A stretch of DNA of 64,000 nucleotides. Source: an uncultured Poribacteria bacterium. Lineage in GTDB: Bacteria; Poribacteria; WGA-4E; WGA-3G. The notes below the pieces were generated by a model, which saw only the letters and a program-made list of their open reading frames with translations, had not been told where the DNA came from and made no database searches. Position numbers and translations under genes: made by a program. The stretch lies in the NCBI GenBank assembly GCA_958295855.1, contig OY282383.1, positions 3,638,481 to 3,702,480 on the forward strand, in the 5' to 3' direction. Position 1 is the first letter of the stretch; every line of letters begins with the position of its first letter. Below, piece by piece: positions 51,323-60,589 of this stretch.

Positions 51323-52363
51323 ATGGCAAAACGAACATGTTTAATGATTGGTGGCAGTGGCATGGCTGGTGGCTGGATTAACAACTTTACAAATAATTTC
51401 AGCGATCGGATAGAAATTGTTGGATTAGCAGATGTCAATACAGATGTGCTATCAGCACAGGGAGAGGCATTAGGGCTAAGCAGCTCACAGCTCTTCACAG
51501 ATTTTAACGACGCTTGTGCTGAGGTGAAAGCGGACTTCTGTGGCATTGCTGTCCCACCGCAATTCCATAGTCCCGCTGCAATCGCTGCTATGGAAAATGG
51601 GATGCCGGTTATCTGCGAAAAACCGATTGCCGACACGTTGGAAGCAGCCAAGGCAATGGTCCGGACTGCGCAAAAGACAGATTTGCCGTGTGCTATTATT
51701 CAAAATTACCGCTATGCCGATAACAAACAAGAACTGATTCGCATCCGGGATGAAGGCAGATTGGGCAGGCTCCAGCACATCGTAGGGCGTTACGCCTGCG
51801 ATTACCGGCGGTATCTTTCATGGGGCAAAGCCTGGCGACACGATATGGATTTCGGATTGCTCTTTGAAGGCTCTGTCCATCATCTTGACATGCTTCGGTT
51901 TCTCTCCGGTGGGGACTGCGAAACCTTAATCGGGTTTGGATGGAATCCAGAATGGTCGAGTTTTCAGCATTACTCCAGCGGTTTCTATATCCTGCGGATG
52001 GACAACGGTGTCCACACCTCCTATGAAGGGAACAGTTCTGCAGCTGGCATCGTCAACTGCTGGAACCATGAACACTACCGCGCAGAATTTGAAGAAGGTG
52101 CTGTCGACATCGCGGGCGGAAACCAGATGACTATCCACCGGGCCGGCGGTGAAACCGAAGTCTACGAGGCACCTGCCATCCCCTATCAGGCACATCAACA
52201 TCTGTTTGATGAATTTTTAAACTGGCTTGACGGCGGTGAACCTTCCGACACGCGGATTGAGGACAATATCAAGAGTTTCGTGCTGGTTATCGCCGCAATG
52301 GAGACAACCCTTGATGGGCAACCCAAACAGATCGCCGATTACCTGAGCGACTTGGAATGCTAA
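51323..52363 (+). CDS. Gfo/Idh/MocA family oxidoreductase
   Basis: A 346-residue NAD(P)-dependent sugar or inositol-type dehydrogenase. It opens MAKRTCLMIGGSGMAGGWIN with a nucleotide loop, GLADVNTD ends beta-2, and the conserved catalytic CEKPIADTLEAAKAM lies at residues 94 or so. GSVHHLDMLRFLSGG supplies the active-site His region. A GAAAGGAAA ribosome-binding site precedes the ATG. The substrate cannot be inferred; neighbours give no clear pathway. Confidence 0.9.
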   Translation: MAKRTCLMIGGSGMAGGWINNFTNNFSDRIEIVGLADVNTDVLSAQGEALGLSSSQLFTDFNDACAEVKADFCGIAVPPQFHSPAAIAAMENGMPVICEKPIADTLEAAKAMVRTAQKTDLPCAIIQNYRYADNKQELIRIRDEGRLGRLQHIVGRYACDYRRYLSWGKAWRHDMDFGLLFEGSVHHLDMLRFLSGGDCETLIGFGWNPEWSSFQHYSSGFYILRMDNGVHTSYEGNSSAAGIVNCWNHEHYRAEFEEGAVDIAGGNQMTIHRAGGETEVYEAPAIPYQAHQHLFDEFLNWLDGGEPSDTRIEDNIKSFVLVIAAMETTLDGQPKQIADYLSDLEC

Positions 52364-52414
52364 GGACTATGTGCTCGTGCCCGGGGGAGGCTGCACAGCG
52401 GATAGGTGCTAACT

Positions 52415-52726
52415 ATGTTCAATCCAAACCACGAAATACCGCGCGTCCTTGAGGACATTCCAGAATCGGAACAGCGCGCCCTACTCGAGAAGGTGGCGAC
52501 GTGGGTTGTGCGGCGCGGTTTAACTGCGCCAGCAATTGTCTTCTTAGAGACCGGCAAGCCGCTGAACTTTTTGGGCAGTCAACTTTTGATTGCTTTTAGC
52601 CCGTTTATTCAGGCCATGTTCAAAGGCAAAGGGGACGAATACCAGAAATTCGCCCTCATTTTGGAAAAAGATGCGAATGTTGAGTTGCTGATTGAATTCA
52701 TCGAGAGGAATAGTTGCCAGCGTTGA
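52415..52726 (+). CDS. Hypothetical protein, about 103 residues
   Basis: I do not recognise this family. From ATG 52415 (GTG 52406 is an alternative) it encodes MFNPNHEIPRVLEDIPESEQ with a following helix-rich part: a central hydrophobic stretch (APAIVFLETGKPLNFLGSQLLIAF) and a charged C-terminus (LILEKDANVELLIEFIERNS). It could pack on or near a membrane (MFKGKGDEYQK after FSPFIQA). It lies between an oxidoreductase and the E2 gene. Confidence 0.65.
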   Translation: MFNPNHEIPRVLEDIPESEQRALLEKVATWVVRRGLTAPAIVFLETGKPLNFLGSQLLIAFSPFIQAMFKGKGDEYQKFALILEKDANVELLIEFIERNSCQR

Positions 52727-52769
52727 GCGTTTAACTACGACCTCGAGTGCTAACAAACGGAGGATTTTG

Positions 52770-54206
52770 ATGGCAGTTGAATTGAGAATGCTTCAAATGG
52801 ATCAGACGATGACGAAAGGGAAAATCGGAAAATGGCTTGTTAACGAGGGGGATATTGTGACGGAGGGGCAACCCTTGCTGGAGATTGAAACCGATAAGGT
52901 AGTCCATGAACAGGAATCGCCAGCGGCTGGTGTTATTGCCCAATTACTTGCGGAAGAAGGAAGGGATGTCCCTGTTAATGCCTTGTTAGCCATCATTGCA
53001 GCACCGGGTGAAGAAGTCGCACGCGTTGAAGTAGAGCCCGCAGCAGCACAGCAAACTTTTGGCCAAGCAAGCAAGCCAAAACTTGCAACTCAAACCTCTG
53101 AAAAACTGGCTGTTGAACCCTCAAAGCCTGCCACTGCCCCCCTCCCAAGGGCTGCAGTGCAAGCAGCGCAATCAGCGGCACCCCCTAAAGCCTCTCCGGC
53201 AGCACGTCAACTTGCCGAAAAACTCGCTATTGACTTGACACAGGTGAAAGCCTCTGGCCCCGGCGGCCGTATCCTTGAAAGCGATGTGCAGCGATATATT
53301 GACTTGAGGGCACCGGCACCGGCTGAATCCACACGTCTCAAGGCATCGCCGCTGGCACGACGATTGGCGAAAGAGCACGGCATCGACCTGCGTGCTATTG
53401 CAGGCTCAGGCCCCGATGGCAGAATCGTCCGAGACGACGTGTTACAAGCCAGCGCAGCTGCCGCTGCAACCCTTGTTGCACCAACCCCCCCTGTTTTAGA
53501 GGCTCCTGCGCCTCAGCAGGCAACAGAAGTTATTCCTCTGAGCGGCATCCGTGAAATTATCGCCGAACGCATGACAATGAGCGTGCAAACGAATGCGAGC
53601 GTCACACTCCACACGGAGGTCGACGCAACAGCCTTTGTCGAATTGCGCGAGATGCTCAACGCTAAGCTGCAGGCAAGAGAAGTTAGCCTCACCTACACCG
53701 ACCTGCTTGTGAAAGTGGTATCAAACGCTTTGCAGGAACATCCGAGGCTCAACGCCACACTCACGGAGGACGGAATTCACCTATTAGGCGAAATTAACAT
53801 TGGGGTGGCAGTCGCATTGGAAGATGGACTGGTGGTACCGGTGATGCGGAATGCGGACAAGGCGCGGTTATCGGACATCTCTGTGCAGGTAAAAAGTTTC
53901 GCCGAGCGGGCACGCAGTAATCAACTGACACCTGGCGAGCTCCAGGGCGGCACCTTTACCATCACAAACCTCGGAAATTTCGGGATTGATGCCTTCACGC
54001 CTATCATCAATCCGCCGGAGTGTGCTATCCTTGGGGTAGGACGGATTCTGAAGAAGCCAGTAGTCCATAACGATGAGATTGTTATCCGGCGCATGCTGAC
54101 GCTAAGCCTGACGTTTGACCACAGAGTTGTAGACGGGGCACCTGCAGCACAGTTCCTTCAAACAGTAGCGGGCTATATTCAAGATCCGTACCTCTTGTTG
54201 GTGTGA
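52770..54206 (+). CDS. 2-oxoacid dehydrogenase E2 (dihydrolipoamide acyltransferase)
   Basis: A 478-residue E2 protein. ATG 52770 has GGAGG 6 bases upstream. The lipoyl domain carries the target lysine K43 (IETDKVVHEQ). Two peripheral subunit-binding domains follow (near residues 134-172 ending GRILESDVQRYI, and 190-228 ending GRIVRDDVLQA), where most E2 proteins have one. The acyltransferase domain has IREIIAERM and the catalytic HRVVDG at H451. An in-frame element F copy (53058-53099) encodes KPKLATQTS in the linker after the lipoyl domain. E1 and E3 genes are not nearby. Confidence 0.92.
   Translation: MAVELRMLQMDQTMTKGKIGKWLVNEGDIVTEGQPLLEIETDKVVHEQESPAAGVIAQLLAEEGRDVPVNALLAIIAAPGEEVARVEVEPAAAQQTFGQASKPKLATQTSEKLAVEPSKPATAPLPRAAVQAAQSAAPPKASPAARQLAEKLAIDLTQVKASGPGGRILESDVQRYIDLRAPAPAESTRLKASPLARRLAKEHGIDLRAIAGSGPDGRIVRDDVLQASAAAAATLVAPTPPVLEAPAPQQATEVIPLSGIREIIAERMTMSVQTNASVTLHTEVDATAFVELREMLNAKLQAREVSLTYTDLLVKVVSNALQEHPRLNATLTEDGIHLLGEINIGVAVALEDGLVVPVMRNADKARLSDISVQVKSFAERARSNQLTPGELQGGTFTITNLGNFGIDAFTPIINPPECAILGVGRILKKPVVHNDEIVIRRMLTLSLTFDHRVVDGAPAAQFLQTVAGYIQDPYLLLV
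53058..53099 (+). repeat. Element F copy inside the E2 linker
   Basis: TTTTGGCCAAGCAAGCAAGC then CAAAACTTGCAACTCAAACC. Encodes FGQASKPKLATQTS, the same last nine residues as in the LRR-3 leader. Confidence 0.83.
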
Positions 54207-54212
54207 AATGTC

Positions 54213-54318
54213 CTTTCGTCATTCCTTGCGGTTTTTCGTCTTTCCTTGCGGAGAATTGAGAATGCAAGATAGATTTTGCATTGCACTGTAGATCTCGTCG
54301 GAGGTTTCTTATGCAACC
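54213..54318 (-). repeat. Element A copy (inverted) with partly duplicated end
   Basis: TCGTCATTCCTTGCGG is followed by TCGTCTTTCCTTGCGGAG, then the rest to GATCTCGTCGGAGGTTTCTT. Confidence 0.85.
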
Positions 54319-54748
54319 TCAATTAGAGACACATGCAGGTGTCTAATAAGAAACCCGATTTTGCAGAGGGTGCATTCCCCGCTTGCGGGGGTAAATACCT
54401 CATGCGGAAAAATCGGAGCAGAAACTGAATTGACGAAAGATCTCGTCGGAGGTTTCTGACGCGGGGTTTACATAAGAGCCCTCTGACGAGATTTGTAAGG
54501 GCTTTCGAACGACACCGGCAAGCATGGTATGGTATTAACCCCTGTTTACAGGGGCATATACCAAACTCCGCAAGGTATGTTGCGCATGCGAATTGCAATC
54601 GGTTGTATTGGACACGAAACCAACACATTTTTGCGGCGTACACGCCCAAGTTGTGCGCGACTCGCAAACAACTTTTTTATTTCTTATACCTGCGACGTGC
54701 ATTTCGCCCAAATGCGACGTGCATCGCGCTACGCCCCCGGAAGAGGTT

Positions 54749-54776
54749 ATATGAAAAATTAAAGATTTTTCATATT
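54749..54776 (-). terminator. Hairpin downstream of the Res-like gene
   Basis: ATATGAAAAAT and ATTTTTCATAT form an 11-bp stem about 60 bases past the Res-like stop on the minus strand. Confidence 0.5.
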
Positions 54777-54834
54777 AACTCTCCTTCGGCTCCCGTGGCA
54801 TTTTGGAACTTCCCACACACGCAGACTCCTTAAC

Positions 54835-57800
54835 TTACCGCCGAATCCCAACTTTTTCAAACATCAAATCCAAATACGATTTTTGACCCTTGAAAAGCCG
54901 ACTGGTGGAACCGTCTTCTGTTTTTTCATGCCAATTCAGCCGCAGAATATTATGTGCCAACATGTTCTCTTCAACCCACTCAGGGGGTTGCTCCTTTCCT
55001 AACTCGGAACTATCCCGCAGCAGCAGAAACGAATTGAGACAGAATGCCCGACCGTGTTCAGCCTTTAACCGCTTTTCAAGGGTCACGAGCGTCTGGTCCT
55101 CGGATTTTCGAGCAAGTGTCACCTTTGGATGGTTCTGATAATTGGCTCTCGCACCGCCGATAATCTCGCGCGCACCCTTTGGGTCGATAAAGAGAATGTG
55201 TGTTATCTCTTGTTCCTCATCCACTGCCCACAACACGAAATCGGGATAATAACTCCCATCGTAACTCTCTAAATAGATACCTATCTTTTTCACATTCCGC
55301 AACAGGTAGAATTGGTACCGCTCATTCCCACGGTAGTGCTGCTTGATATAATCTGTGAGATCTTCAACAAGTTTTCGTTCGCCGGTGTTGAGTCTATCTG
55401 GTGAGACTTTGATCGAGTTGAATTCGTTTCCTTTCTCCTCGCCTGGGTCACGCACAAGTGGCTCGTAGATATGCCGATGGCCGCTGTGTAAAACCCTTGA
55501 CAGGTGCCTGCGAATCTGTGATTCAGGAGTGTCTGTTTCTTCCTTAGCCTGCTCCCTAAAAGCGTTGTAGGCTTCGGATGTCTCAAATTCCTTCGTCACG
55601 GTGTATTCGTAGATAAAGTCGTCGCGCTTCAAAGGTTCGTAAATGTAGTTTGCGCTATTGATATGGGCGTTAATACGGTTTCGCAGCTTCCGGGTGACAT
55701 CAATTACCACTTGGCGATTCAGCCGCTCTGTCCACCTTATTAGGTCTGTACCCGTTTTTTGATACCGAATTTCCCCGACGAGTGCTAGGAAATTCGAGAT
55801 AGTGGGTTCGCGATTTCTGTCACTGTAGAGTTGTAGCTGGTTTTCCTCCGCTTCGCGACGGATGACGATGGCAAGCCTTGCTCTATTCAGATAGTTGGAA
55901 TATGCTTTGTTATAGCGCCGTAAGTCTTCGTAAACATTCGGGGCTTCTCTTTCCTTGTCCGTTCGGTAATCTAGCACCTGCGCGCGCCAATTGTTAATAA
56001 CGCCGTGTTTTTCGGTTCCATCTTTGAAATAGGTATAGTGAATTTCACCTTCTCTAAGCGCGACCCGCTTGATTGCGTTATCGCTGCTACCAGTCTGCTT
56101 AAAGATAGGCAATTTGTCCTTATATTCGTCAAAGTGAATGGTTGTACGATTATCCACCTTGAAAAAGGTTGGATTCACCTTAATATTGAAGGTGTGATAA
56201 AGCGGAATGCCTCCCGCGTGTATTTCCTTAAGAAAATGTTCAAGGTAGCTTCGGCGCAAACTGAAGACGGTTAGCGTTTCCAACCGCCGAATATCATCTT
56301 TCCTATCTCTTTGTCGTAGGAGGTAATAGTCTGGGTTATGTTCAATATACCGCCGTTTTCCATCACCGCCCTTCCCGCGTAGCCGAACGCCGCGCCCGAA
56401 AATCTGTATAATCAGGTTGCCTTTGGAGCTTCCCAAGTTAATCAGATCTATGACAGTGAGGCGGTAGGAGTTCCATCCTTCCGCAAACTTGCGACTCCCA
56501 ATCAGCACATTGATGGGGCAGGTTTCGTTATCAAGGTTTTCAAAGTGGAGGTTTGGATTAGCGATTGCCTCGACACGCGTTTCAATGCGTGGCCTCGAAG
56601 TTTTAACGTCGATGCTGTTATAAAAACTCGCGCCATCGCCGACGTTAATCATCCCCCACTTTTCGCCTTCGCCATAAGAGAGGAGCAGTTCACTATTGTT
56701 GTCCGGATTGCGTGCGACGACCAGGGGGCCGGTGATGTCTCCACCGAAAACGGTGCTGAAACGGCTGCGTTCGGCACCGCTCAGTGCGGCAAGGTAATCC
56801 AGCACTTTCTGGATGTCCGAGACTTCATCGTTTTTGCCTTCGTCCTTCGGATTTTCCACCGTATGCCCCATGAATGCCATCAACGGGCGATGCGCAGTCA
56901 AGTCAGCGTCCTGTTGTTCGTCATTTTGCAGTCTTTTGAACGTCTGTAGTTTTTCTGTCATCACCCAGAAACATTCGTCTAAGTTATCTTTAATTTCCGC
57001 GTCAGATTCGGCAGCCACTGTATCTGCGGCGATGGGTTTGAAAAAATGATCTTTGCCGTACCCATCAGCGTAGAATCGGGCGTAATCGTATCGATAGATG
57101 ATTGCGTCATCGTATTCGTCTTTCAATGCTTTGGCGACGTTGTGGAAGGTAGCGGAATACTCAAATAGGAAGGAGGCACCTACGTTGAGCCGGTTCCGGA
57201 GTTCTCTGAATTTACCGGATTGCTGGCTAGTCAAACCGATATGCGCTTCGTCTACTAAAATAAGCCGCCGGATTTCTCCCTCATCTGGCAATTGGAAATA
57301 GTCGTCATCCTTCTGCAAAAGCCCCTGTGTAGTGTCAATTATGAGCTCAATCCGGTTATTATAGGTTTGATTGAGTTGCCGGACGTAGGGGTGCAACTCG
57401 CGTTCATGCTGTTTCATCAGATTTGCCAAGGGGGTTGTGAGGAAAATTTGGAGGCGAGCATTATCTTTTCGACAGAAATGGTGCAGATATTGGAGGATAT
57501 TGAGGTGCATGACGAGGGTTTTGCCACTGCCGGTGGCCATCCAGTATGCCAGCATCCGCTGTTCCTCCCCAGATTCTTGTAGGGGCGGGGTTTCCATAGT
57601 GTCAGCCCGTTTTCGATCAGACAAAAAACACCCCGTAAAAAGCAGGGCCAACACCTGATAGTAGCGGAGTTTGAAATTATTACCAGTCAGGGAGTTGTAC
57701 TCATCTAAAAATTCGCGAATCTGCTCCAACGGTTCGACAGGTAGGCGTAACGCCTGATGCGGGTCGTACCACTCAATATCCCTCTTTATTCCATCATTTC

Positions 57801-57858
57801 GGGTGTCGATTCCATTTTGGGTTAGGATTTCTGTTTCGTATTCTTGATAAAGTGGCAT
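54835..57858 (-). CDS. Type III restriction Res-like helicase/nuclease
   Basis: A 1007-residue SF2 helicase of the type III Res group. Walker A is ATGSGKT (G110-T114), motif II is LVDEAH (D203-H206). Motif VI region is QIFGRGVRLRG. A C-terminal PD-(D/E)xK-type nuclease is suggested by YYPDFVLWAVDEEQ then ILFIDPKG. Res usually works with a Mod subunit; no Mod lies adjacent. Instead, upstream on the same strand are a metalloprotease-like and a helical-protein gene. It could therefore be part of a different defence system. The nearest methyltransferase (46232) is unlinked and small. Confidence 0.88.
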   Translation of the reverse strand: MPLYQEYETEILTQNGIDTRNDGIKRDIEWYDPHQALRLPVEPLEQIREFLDEYNSLTGNNFKLRYYQVLALLFTGCFLSDRKRADTMETPPLQESGEEQRMLAYWMATGSGKTLVMHLNILQYLHHFCRKDNARLQIFLTTPLANLMKQHERELHPYVRQLNQTYNNRIELIIDTTQGLLQKDDDYFQLPDEGEIRRLILVDEAHIGLTSQQSGKFRELRNRLNVGASFLFEYSATFHNVAKALKDEYDDAIIYRYDYARFYADGYGKDHFFKPIAADTVAAESDAEIKDNLDECFWVMTEKLQTFKRLQNDEQQDADLTAHRPLMAFMGHTVENPKDEGKNDEVSDIQKVLDYLAALSGAERSRFSTVFGGDITGPLVVARNPDNNSELLLSYGEGEKWGMINVGDGASFYNSIDVKTSRPRIETRVEAIANPNLHFENLDNETCPINVLIGSRKFAEGWNSYRLTVIDLINLGSSKGNLIIQIFGRGVRLRGKGGDGKRRYIEHNPDYYLLRQRDRKDDIRRLETLTVFSLRRSYLEHFLKEIHAGGIPLYHTFNIKVNPTFFKVDNRTTIHFDEYKDKLPIFKQTGSSDNAIKRVALREGEIHYTYFKDGTEKHGVINNWRAQVLDYRTDKEREAPNVYEDLRRYNKAYSNYLNRARLAIVIRREAEENQLQLYSDRNREPTISNFLALVGEIRYQKTGTDLIRWTERLNRQVVIDVTRKLRNRINAHINSANYIYEPLKRDDFIYEYTVTKEFETSEAYNAFREQAKEETDTPESQIRRHLSRVLHSGHRHIYEPLVRDPGEEKGNEFNSIKVSPDRLNTGERKLVEDLTDYIKQHYRGNERYQFYLLRNVKKIGIYLESYDGSYYPDFVLWAVDEEQEITHILFIDPKGAREIIGGARANYQNHPKVTLARKSEDQTLVTLEKRLKAEHGRAFCLNSFLLLRDSSELGKEQPPEWVEENMLAHNILRLNWHEKTEDGSTSRLFKGQKSYLDLMFEKVGIRR

Positions 57859-58040
57859 TGGTTTTCCATGGGAGGCGTAGGACTAAGGCACGGGAGACTT
57901 GCCCTACAAATGCGGGTGCGTTTTTGCCGCGTAGCGAAAACAGGTGTTCAGAATTATTGATGGATAAAGTGTAAGATTTATAGCATCGTGTCTTTCACTA
58001 TTCTTCAGTCCCGTTAGGGACAATATGTTTATAGAAAAGT

Positions 58041-59195
58041 TCAAAAGTCAGCATCAAGAAAGTGCGCAATTGCGTTTTCTTCCCACTCGCGATAGTTCTC
58101 CACATCGTCCTGAAACTTTTGCCATGCCGCATTCAACAGCGCGACTGGGGCGGTAAAAGTTGGGTCCGTTTCTTGCTTTGATACTTCTGATTTCTGAAAT
58201 TCGCGTGGCGCAGTTTCTATGAGCATATCATCCAGTTTCTGCTGAATCACAGGAAGAAATGCTGGGTCATAAAAACCGTCGTAGTCTTCAATGACTCCCA
58301 GTGCAGTAGCAACCTCATTCCATTTTTCTTCCAAATCGGTAGCGACTGCATTATAGCTCATCCGTCGCGCGCGGTCGGCAAGGAGTTGGATGCGGATCCA
58401 AGTGACGGGATGGCTGCTACGAGCGAGGTTTTCTTGCGGCACTTGGTACTCGCTCCGCCCAAGCATTCTGAGATACATCGAAAAAGCGTAGGCGTAGGAA
58501 GGGCCACCTATGACGAAGCCAACCGCATCACAGAAGAATTCCTGTGTCCATTCGTACCATGTATCAACAATCACATCTCGTTTTCTCTCCAGTTCTTCTG
58601 TATACTTGTCGTCTCGCTCTACGGGAGGCTGCAGCAAATCACCGATGTTAACTTGCAACTCGTAGGCTAAATCATCCATCTCATGTCGATGACAAGCGTA
58701 GAGAAGATGCCCGAACTCATGGAAGAAGAAGGGCAAATTGCGCACCCCTTGTTGTGAGGTCCATGGTGTGAAATAAATAATGGGTTCAATAGGTTCACTG
58801 AGCCAGACACTGAATTCTCCATCTTGTAATGCAACCGGAATATTCTTTGTTTTGGGGTGAGTCGCGTGCAGCCATAACAAAAGTTTTAGGGATAGCCGAT
58901 CTGAAGTGCGGGCGCGGACAATCGGGCTCACCCGATGTGCATCAAGAAAATAGAAATTTTGGGTCACCAATCGCGTGCTGCTCAAAATGTCTTTGAGGAC
59001 ATCTTCTTGTCCAAGATCAAGGTCTTTGAGATTTTGAAGAACCCTTTGGTGGATGTTCTCGCACCTGTTGGTAACCCAATCCGAATAGGCGTTGAGTTCC
59101 GTCGGAATCTTGTTCCGTTCCTCATTTAGGATGCGTTGTAGCTGCTCAATATCAGAGCGCAAAGCGACGTTGTTCTGTTTGAGGAGGTCTTGCAA
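58041..59195 (-). CDS. HEXXH metalloprotease-like protein
   Basis: A 384-residue protein. Residues 159-163 are HEFGH, a zincin motif, embedded in FFFHEFGHLLYACH, and EFFCD (E219, D223) sixty residues later could supply the third zinc ligand, as in gluzincins. The N-terminal 70 residues are helical and may be a coiled coil (NVALRSDIEQLQRILNEERN). No signal peptide is present, so it is probably cytoplasmic. It starts immediately (no gap) after the stop of the helical gene upstream. I do not know a named family. A role in a defence or stress response with the Res-like protein is inferred only from gene order. Confidence 0.72.
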   Translation of the reverse strand: MQDLLKQNNVALRSDIEQLQRILNEERNKIPTELNAYSDWVTNRCENIHQRVLQNLKDLDLGQEDVLKDILSSTRLVTQNFYFLDAHRVSPIVRARTSDRLSLKLLLWLHATHPKTKNIPVALQDGEFSVWLSEPIEPIIYFTPWTSQQGVRNLPFFFHEFGHLLYACHRHEMDDLAYELQVNIGDLLQPPVERDDKYTEELERKRDVIVDTWYEWTQEFFCDAVGFVIGGPSYAYAFSMYLRMLGRSEYQVPQENLARSSHPVTWIRIQLLADRARRMSYNAVATDLEEKWNEVATALGVIEDYDGFYDPAFLPVIQQKLDDMLIETAPREFQKSEVSKQETDPTFTAPVALLNAAWQKFQDDVENYREWEENAIAHFLDADF

Positions 59196-59651
59196 TTAAA
59201 AACCTCCAAAGAGCTGTGCCACGTCGTGAGCAAGATGTTCCTCAAGGAGTGTTCGTAGATCGTCCAAAACGAGCAGAATCGCCTGTTTGTCTACTTCCAC
59301 GTCAGAGTACAACTGCTCGGCAATACACGAGAGTTTTTCGCGGAAAAGCGTTGAGCGACATTGGTAATAGTTTTGCTTTGCATCGACAAAACTCCTTACA
59401 AACTCACCTCTGCGGCGATTAACTCCCAGCAGCGGTCGTTTCCCTACATCTTCTGCGCGTTGCACTATAGGTTCAAGTTCCTTCAAGAATAAGGACAGTT
59501 CATCCTTCGCTTTTTCGGATGCTTCTGCTCTTTCCTCGTCGGGGTGCCCTGCGAATTCCAATTTAGTATGAATCGACAGGGTATTGATGGCAGAGAGAAG
59601 TTTTTGATTCTCCTCAAAACTCTGAACGGCTAACCACCGTTGTGAATTCAT
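59196..59651 (-). CDS. Small helical protein of unknown function
   Basis: A 151-residue protein from ATG 59651 (MNSQRWLAVQSFEENQKLLS), with AAGGAGTG just upstream; the longer frame to 59789 lacks support. It is strongly predicted helical by eye, with many Glu, Leu and Arg, and ends LAHDVAQLFGGF. The next gene starts on the base after its stop, so the two are tightly coupled and probably form a complex. I do not recognise a family. Confidence 0.68.
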   Translation of the reverse strand: MNSQRWLAVQSFEENQKLLSAINTLSIHTKLEFAGHPDEERAEASEKAKDELSLFLKELEPIVQRAEDVGKRPLLGVNRRRGEFVRSFVDAKQNYYQCRSTLFREKLSCIAEQLYSDVEVDKQAILLVLDDLRTLLEEHLAHDVAQLFGGF

Positions 59652-60089
59652 GATTTTCACTCCTTCGCTTATCCACGTCCCCGCGGAAACGGAGATACAC
59701 TTATCGCATCCTGCGAATTTCCTGTGAATCACGACTTTTAAGTTCATCGTCAGGCCGCTTAAGTTCAAGTGGAAGCCGCTGGGCAACATTGGGAACCGAA
59801 GAAGCCTTATTCAGACGCGTCATCAAAATCTGCTGCCGGTAAATCGCGACACTCTTTCAAGTGAGAACTTTCCGCCTTATGTAGCGTAAAGAAGTGTCGC
59901 CGAAATCCTCCAGTTTGCTTGAAGAGGTTAAAGCCTCGATCAATTCGGATAATCGCGTGTTGCGTTTCCAAATACCCTGCATGAAAGAGACGCTCGGGAG
60001 CCCTATCACTCTTTACAAACAAATTAAAATCCGCGTCATCCGATAAATCCGTGATAATCCGTGATTCTGACAAGCCACACAAAACGAAA
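59652..60089. other. Region between the protease set and the Rpn array
   Basis: No confident gene. A minus-strand frame at 59807-60060 (with ETQHAIIRIDRGFNLFKQTG) may be a gene remnant or translated repeat; CGGATAAATCCGTGATAATC and TCAATTCGGATAATC look like degenerate repeats. The frame beyond 60090 is out of phase with the Rpn fragment. Confidence 0.5.
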
Positions 60090-60455
60090 TTATTTCCGGG
60101 GCATGTCCCACTCAATATCGTCAAGCGTCTCGGCGTTGAGGGCTTCGTCCAAGAGTGCATCCAGACGTGCATGGCTCTCGGTGGTGTTGATGGCGAGCGT
60201 GATGTCGTCTGGGACATCCGTAAATTGCCGGTGGAGCAGTTTGAGGATTACCTCGCGTTTGCCACTCATTCTGCCCAGTTCTTCTCCTTCGGCTCTGCCT
60301 TCTGTTCTGCCCTCGGCTCTGCCCTCGGCTCTGCCCTCGGCTCTACCTTCAGCTCTACCTTCAGCTCTACCTTCAGCTCTACCTTCAGCTCTAACTTCGG
60401 CTCTGCCTTCGGCTCTGCCTTGTTCAAACAGATGTTGCGCCCATGTTTCTACCAT
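60090..60455 (-). CDS. Stand-alone Rpn C-terminal domain (S1)
   Basis: A 121-residue copy of the C-terminal domain of the Rpn-type proteins. It begins MVETWAQHLFEQG, then a repeat tract of EGRA-type units and ends VILKLLHRQFTDVPDD, then ITLAINTTESHARLDALLDE. AAAGGAGG lies 8 bases before the ATG. Upstream, a 134-base segment separates it from the full gene at 60590. It has the longest four-residue repeat tract of the five copies. By analogy with E. coli Rpn systems, where the C-terminal domain made from an internal start inhibits the nuclease, it could be an antitoxin-like form; that is inference. Confidence 0.78.
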   Translation of the reverse strand: MVETWAQHLFEQGRAEGRAEVRAEGRAEGRAEGRAEGRAEGRAEGRAEGRTEGRAEGEELGRMSGKREVILKLLHRQFTDVPDDITLAINTTESHARLDALLDEALNAETLDDIEWDMPRK

Positions 60456-60589
60456 GGTTTCTACCTCCTTTGTCTGGGAGTGTCCGCGGATTTGCTGCGA
60501 CAGGCACAGCCACCCCGCCCTGAGAGATGCATAAACTCGCGCTGCCTCTCTGTAGGCCGCGCCTTTTCAGGCGCGCAGACACAACGGAA

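Larger units (their letters stand above)
54207..54834. other. Intergenic repeat cluster
   Basis: No gene recognised. Inverted element A at 54213-54318 (with its right end duplicated at 54217-54252), element G at 54343-54433, a further element A variant at 54475-54570, element B fragments to 54730 and a hairpin at 54749-54776. Confidence 0.78.

Noticed and set aside
46232..57858. Pairing of the methyltransferase with the Res-like protein as one type III restriction system
   Set aside because: They are 8 kb apart on opposite strands with unrelated genes between, and the methyltransferase is far shorter than a typical Mod.
59807..60217. A 136-residue minus-strand frame
   Set aside because: Its first 50 residues are the Rpn gene read in the wrong frame; the rest may be a remnant but has no start of its own.
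60290..60430. Short regular repeats suggesting a CRISPR array
   Set aside because: The 12-bp units are contiguous codon repeats in an Rpn C-terminal gene, with no spacers.
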